From contig JANZZA010000683.1 in the NCBI GenBank assembly GCA_026419655.1, positions 1 to 15,348 of the forward strand: a stretch of DNA of 15,348 nucleotides, in the 5' to 3' direction. The position numbers and the translations under genes were made by a program. The notes beneath the pieces are model-generated. The model saw only the letters and a program-made list of their open reading frames with translations. It ran no database searches and had not been told where the DNA came from. Each line of letters begins with the position of its first letter. Positions within the stretch are counted from its first letter, which is position 1. Of the stretch, positions 14,870 through 15,348 are shown in pieces. The DNA comes from Armatimonadota bacterium. GTDB taxonomy: Bacteria > Armatimonadota > Zipacnadia > Zipacnadales > FEN-943.

Positions 14870-14999
14870 CTAGGAGACTGTTGCAAAAGTCGCTCTCCGG
14901 CCTCCCGGGCACGTTTATCAGTCCAACGCCGGGGCCCGCAGTTGTACAGCCCCGTCGCTTTAGGCCGGCTAACCGCAGGTTTTGCAACAGTCACCCTAG
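14870..14999 (+). repeat. MITE-like element, best-preserved complete copy (130 bp)
   Basis: CTAG at 14870-14873 and 14996-14999 delimit 130 bp. The start CTAGGAGACTGTTGCAAAAG and the reverse complement of the end, CTAGGGTGACTGTTGCAAAA, are inverted repeats over 19-20 bases with one gap. GTAC lies at 14944, offset 74. The element has no ORF of its own. It lies 58 bases from the stop of the minus-strand gene. Confidence 0.88.
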
Positions 15000-15057
15000 A
15001 GTAACCATCCGGCCGGCTGGAGAGCACGATTCGCGTTGAGCGTTCCACCCCCACAAA

Positions 15058-15348
15058 CTAGGAAAAACACGAAAGAATCTGCTCGGCCATCCGGTCAAGG
15101 GCGCGTCCGTCCAGGGGATCAAGATGGCGCCTGGCGAAGGCGCGTCGAATCTCTGAGGATAACGGAACCCCCTCAAGGGCCTCGCGCAGCGCTGATAACA
15201 ACTGGCCCGGGTCGGTGATTCGCCGGGCCGCCCCGAAGTCATCGAAGGGGTAAAAGGGCGGGCCGGGCCGCAGCTCGATAAAGATTGCTGGTTTGCCCAA
15301 CACTATTGCGTCCAGGATAGATGTCGAGAACTGGCTGATGAAGACGTC
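15058..15348 (-). CDS. C-terminal fragment of a GT-B/epimerase-fold glycosyltransferase (partial)
   Basis: The minus-strand frame is open through the right edge (the codon at 15303 is an internal GTG), so only the last 96 residues are visible and the gene continues past the window. The end reads DVFISQFSTSILDAIVLGKP then AIFIELRPGPPFYPFDDFGA; the FSTSILDAIVLGKP segment is the nucleotide-sugar-binding signature of UDP-GlcNAc-2-epimerase-type and capsule/teichoic-acid glycosyltransferases, where Ser/Thr and the Glu/Asp near LDA contact the phosphates. DPGQLLSALREALEG follows as the usual closing helix. Likely a surface-polysaccharide enzyme. It is convergent with the 639-aa gene. Confidence 0.75.
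   Translation of the reverse strand, partial: DVFISQFSTSILDAIVLGKPAIFIELRPGPPFYPFDDFGAARRITDPGQLLSALREALEGVPLSSEIRRAFARRHLDPLDGRALDRMAEQILSCFS

Noticed and set aside
14587..15054. 155-codon minus-strand ORF across the last gap
   Set aside because: Spans two inverted-repeat elements and a possible terminator; the peptide has no recognisable pattern, and open frames are expected at this GC content.
1..15348. tRNA, rRNA and known riboswitches
   Set aside because: I saw no cloverleaf, rRNA core motif or known riboswitch motif in the gaps; a covariance-model scan would be needed to be certain.

Overview
This is a GC-rich bacterial chromosome segment. The host is probably Gram-negative or diderm-like: there is a secreted LolA-fold protein, a lipoprotein with a clear lipobox, and long secreted or membrane-anchored proteins. 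Nothing in the window fixes the phylum. The mix of a DUF6259-like glycoside-hydrolase-type protein, a PQQ-type propeller, a LolA-like protein and a YprB-type exonuclease would fit Armatimonadota, PVC-group or related uncultured lineages, but that is a guess.

Layout, left to right. (1) Positions 1-3005 hold a large carbohydrate-active-type protein read in two overlapping frames, probably one gene split by a one-base frameshift near 1287-1293. Its 5' end lies outside the window. (2) Positions 3006-3547 are a repeat-packed gap. (3) Positions 3548-5922 are a two-gene unit: an anchored or secreted PQQ-type beta-propeller protein overlapping a 12-TM MFS-type transporter. (4) Positions 5923-6369 are a second repeat-containing gap. 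(5) Positions 6370-12374 are a tight six-gene operon: ABC-2 ATPase, ABC-2 permease, LolA-like exported protein, a one-TM protein with a faint sigma-region-2-like N-terminus, a TPR lipoprotein with a degenerate papain/C39-like domain, and a YprB-type DEDD exonuclease. (6) Positions 12375-12583 are a third gap holding another repeat copy and a leader hairpin. (7) Positions 12584-14503 encode a long one-TM helical-repeat protein with a 10-residue tandem repeat. (8) Positions 14504-15057 are a fourth gap with a possible terminator and two repeat copies. (9) A minus-strand gene enters from the right edge and looks like the C-terminus of a GT-B/epimerase-fold glycosyltransferase.

The most striking signal is a family of about 130-bp non-coding elements that fills every gap over 200 bp. 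Full copies share a YTAR end (CTAG, TTAG or CTAA), inverted termini close to GACTGTTGCAAAAGTC, and a GTAC-like core 73-75 bases from one end. The two best copies, 4.5 kb away from one another at 12371 and 14870, are both exactly 130 bp with the core at the same offset. They look like MITE-type (non-autonomous) elements. One cluster looks nested, and the element ends touch gene boundaries, supplying stop codons of two upstream genes and abutting the start of another.

Functionally, the six-gene operon reads as an envelope module (export or efflux, lipid or lipoprotein handling, a surface lipoprotein) with a nuclease gene coupled at its end. The roles of the 314-aa and 639-aa TM proteins are not known to me.
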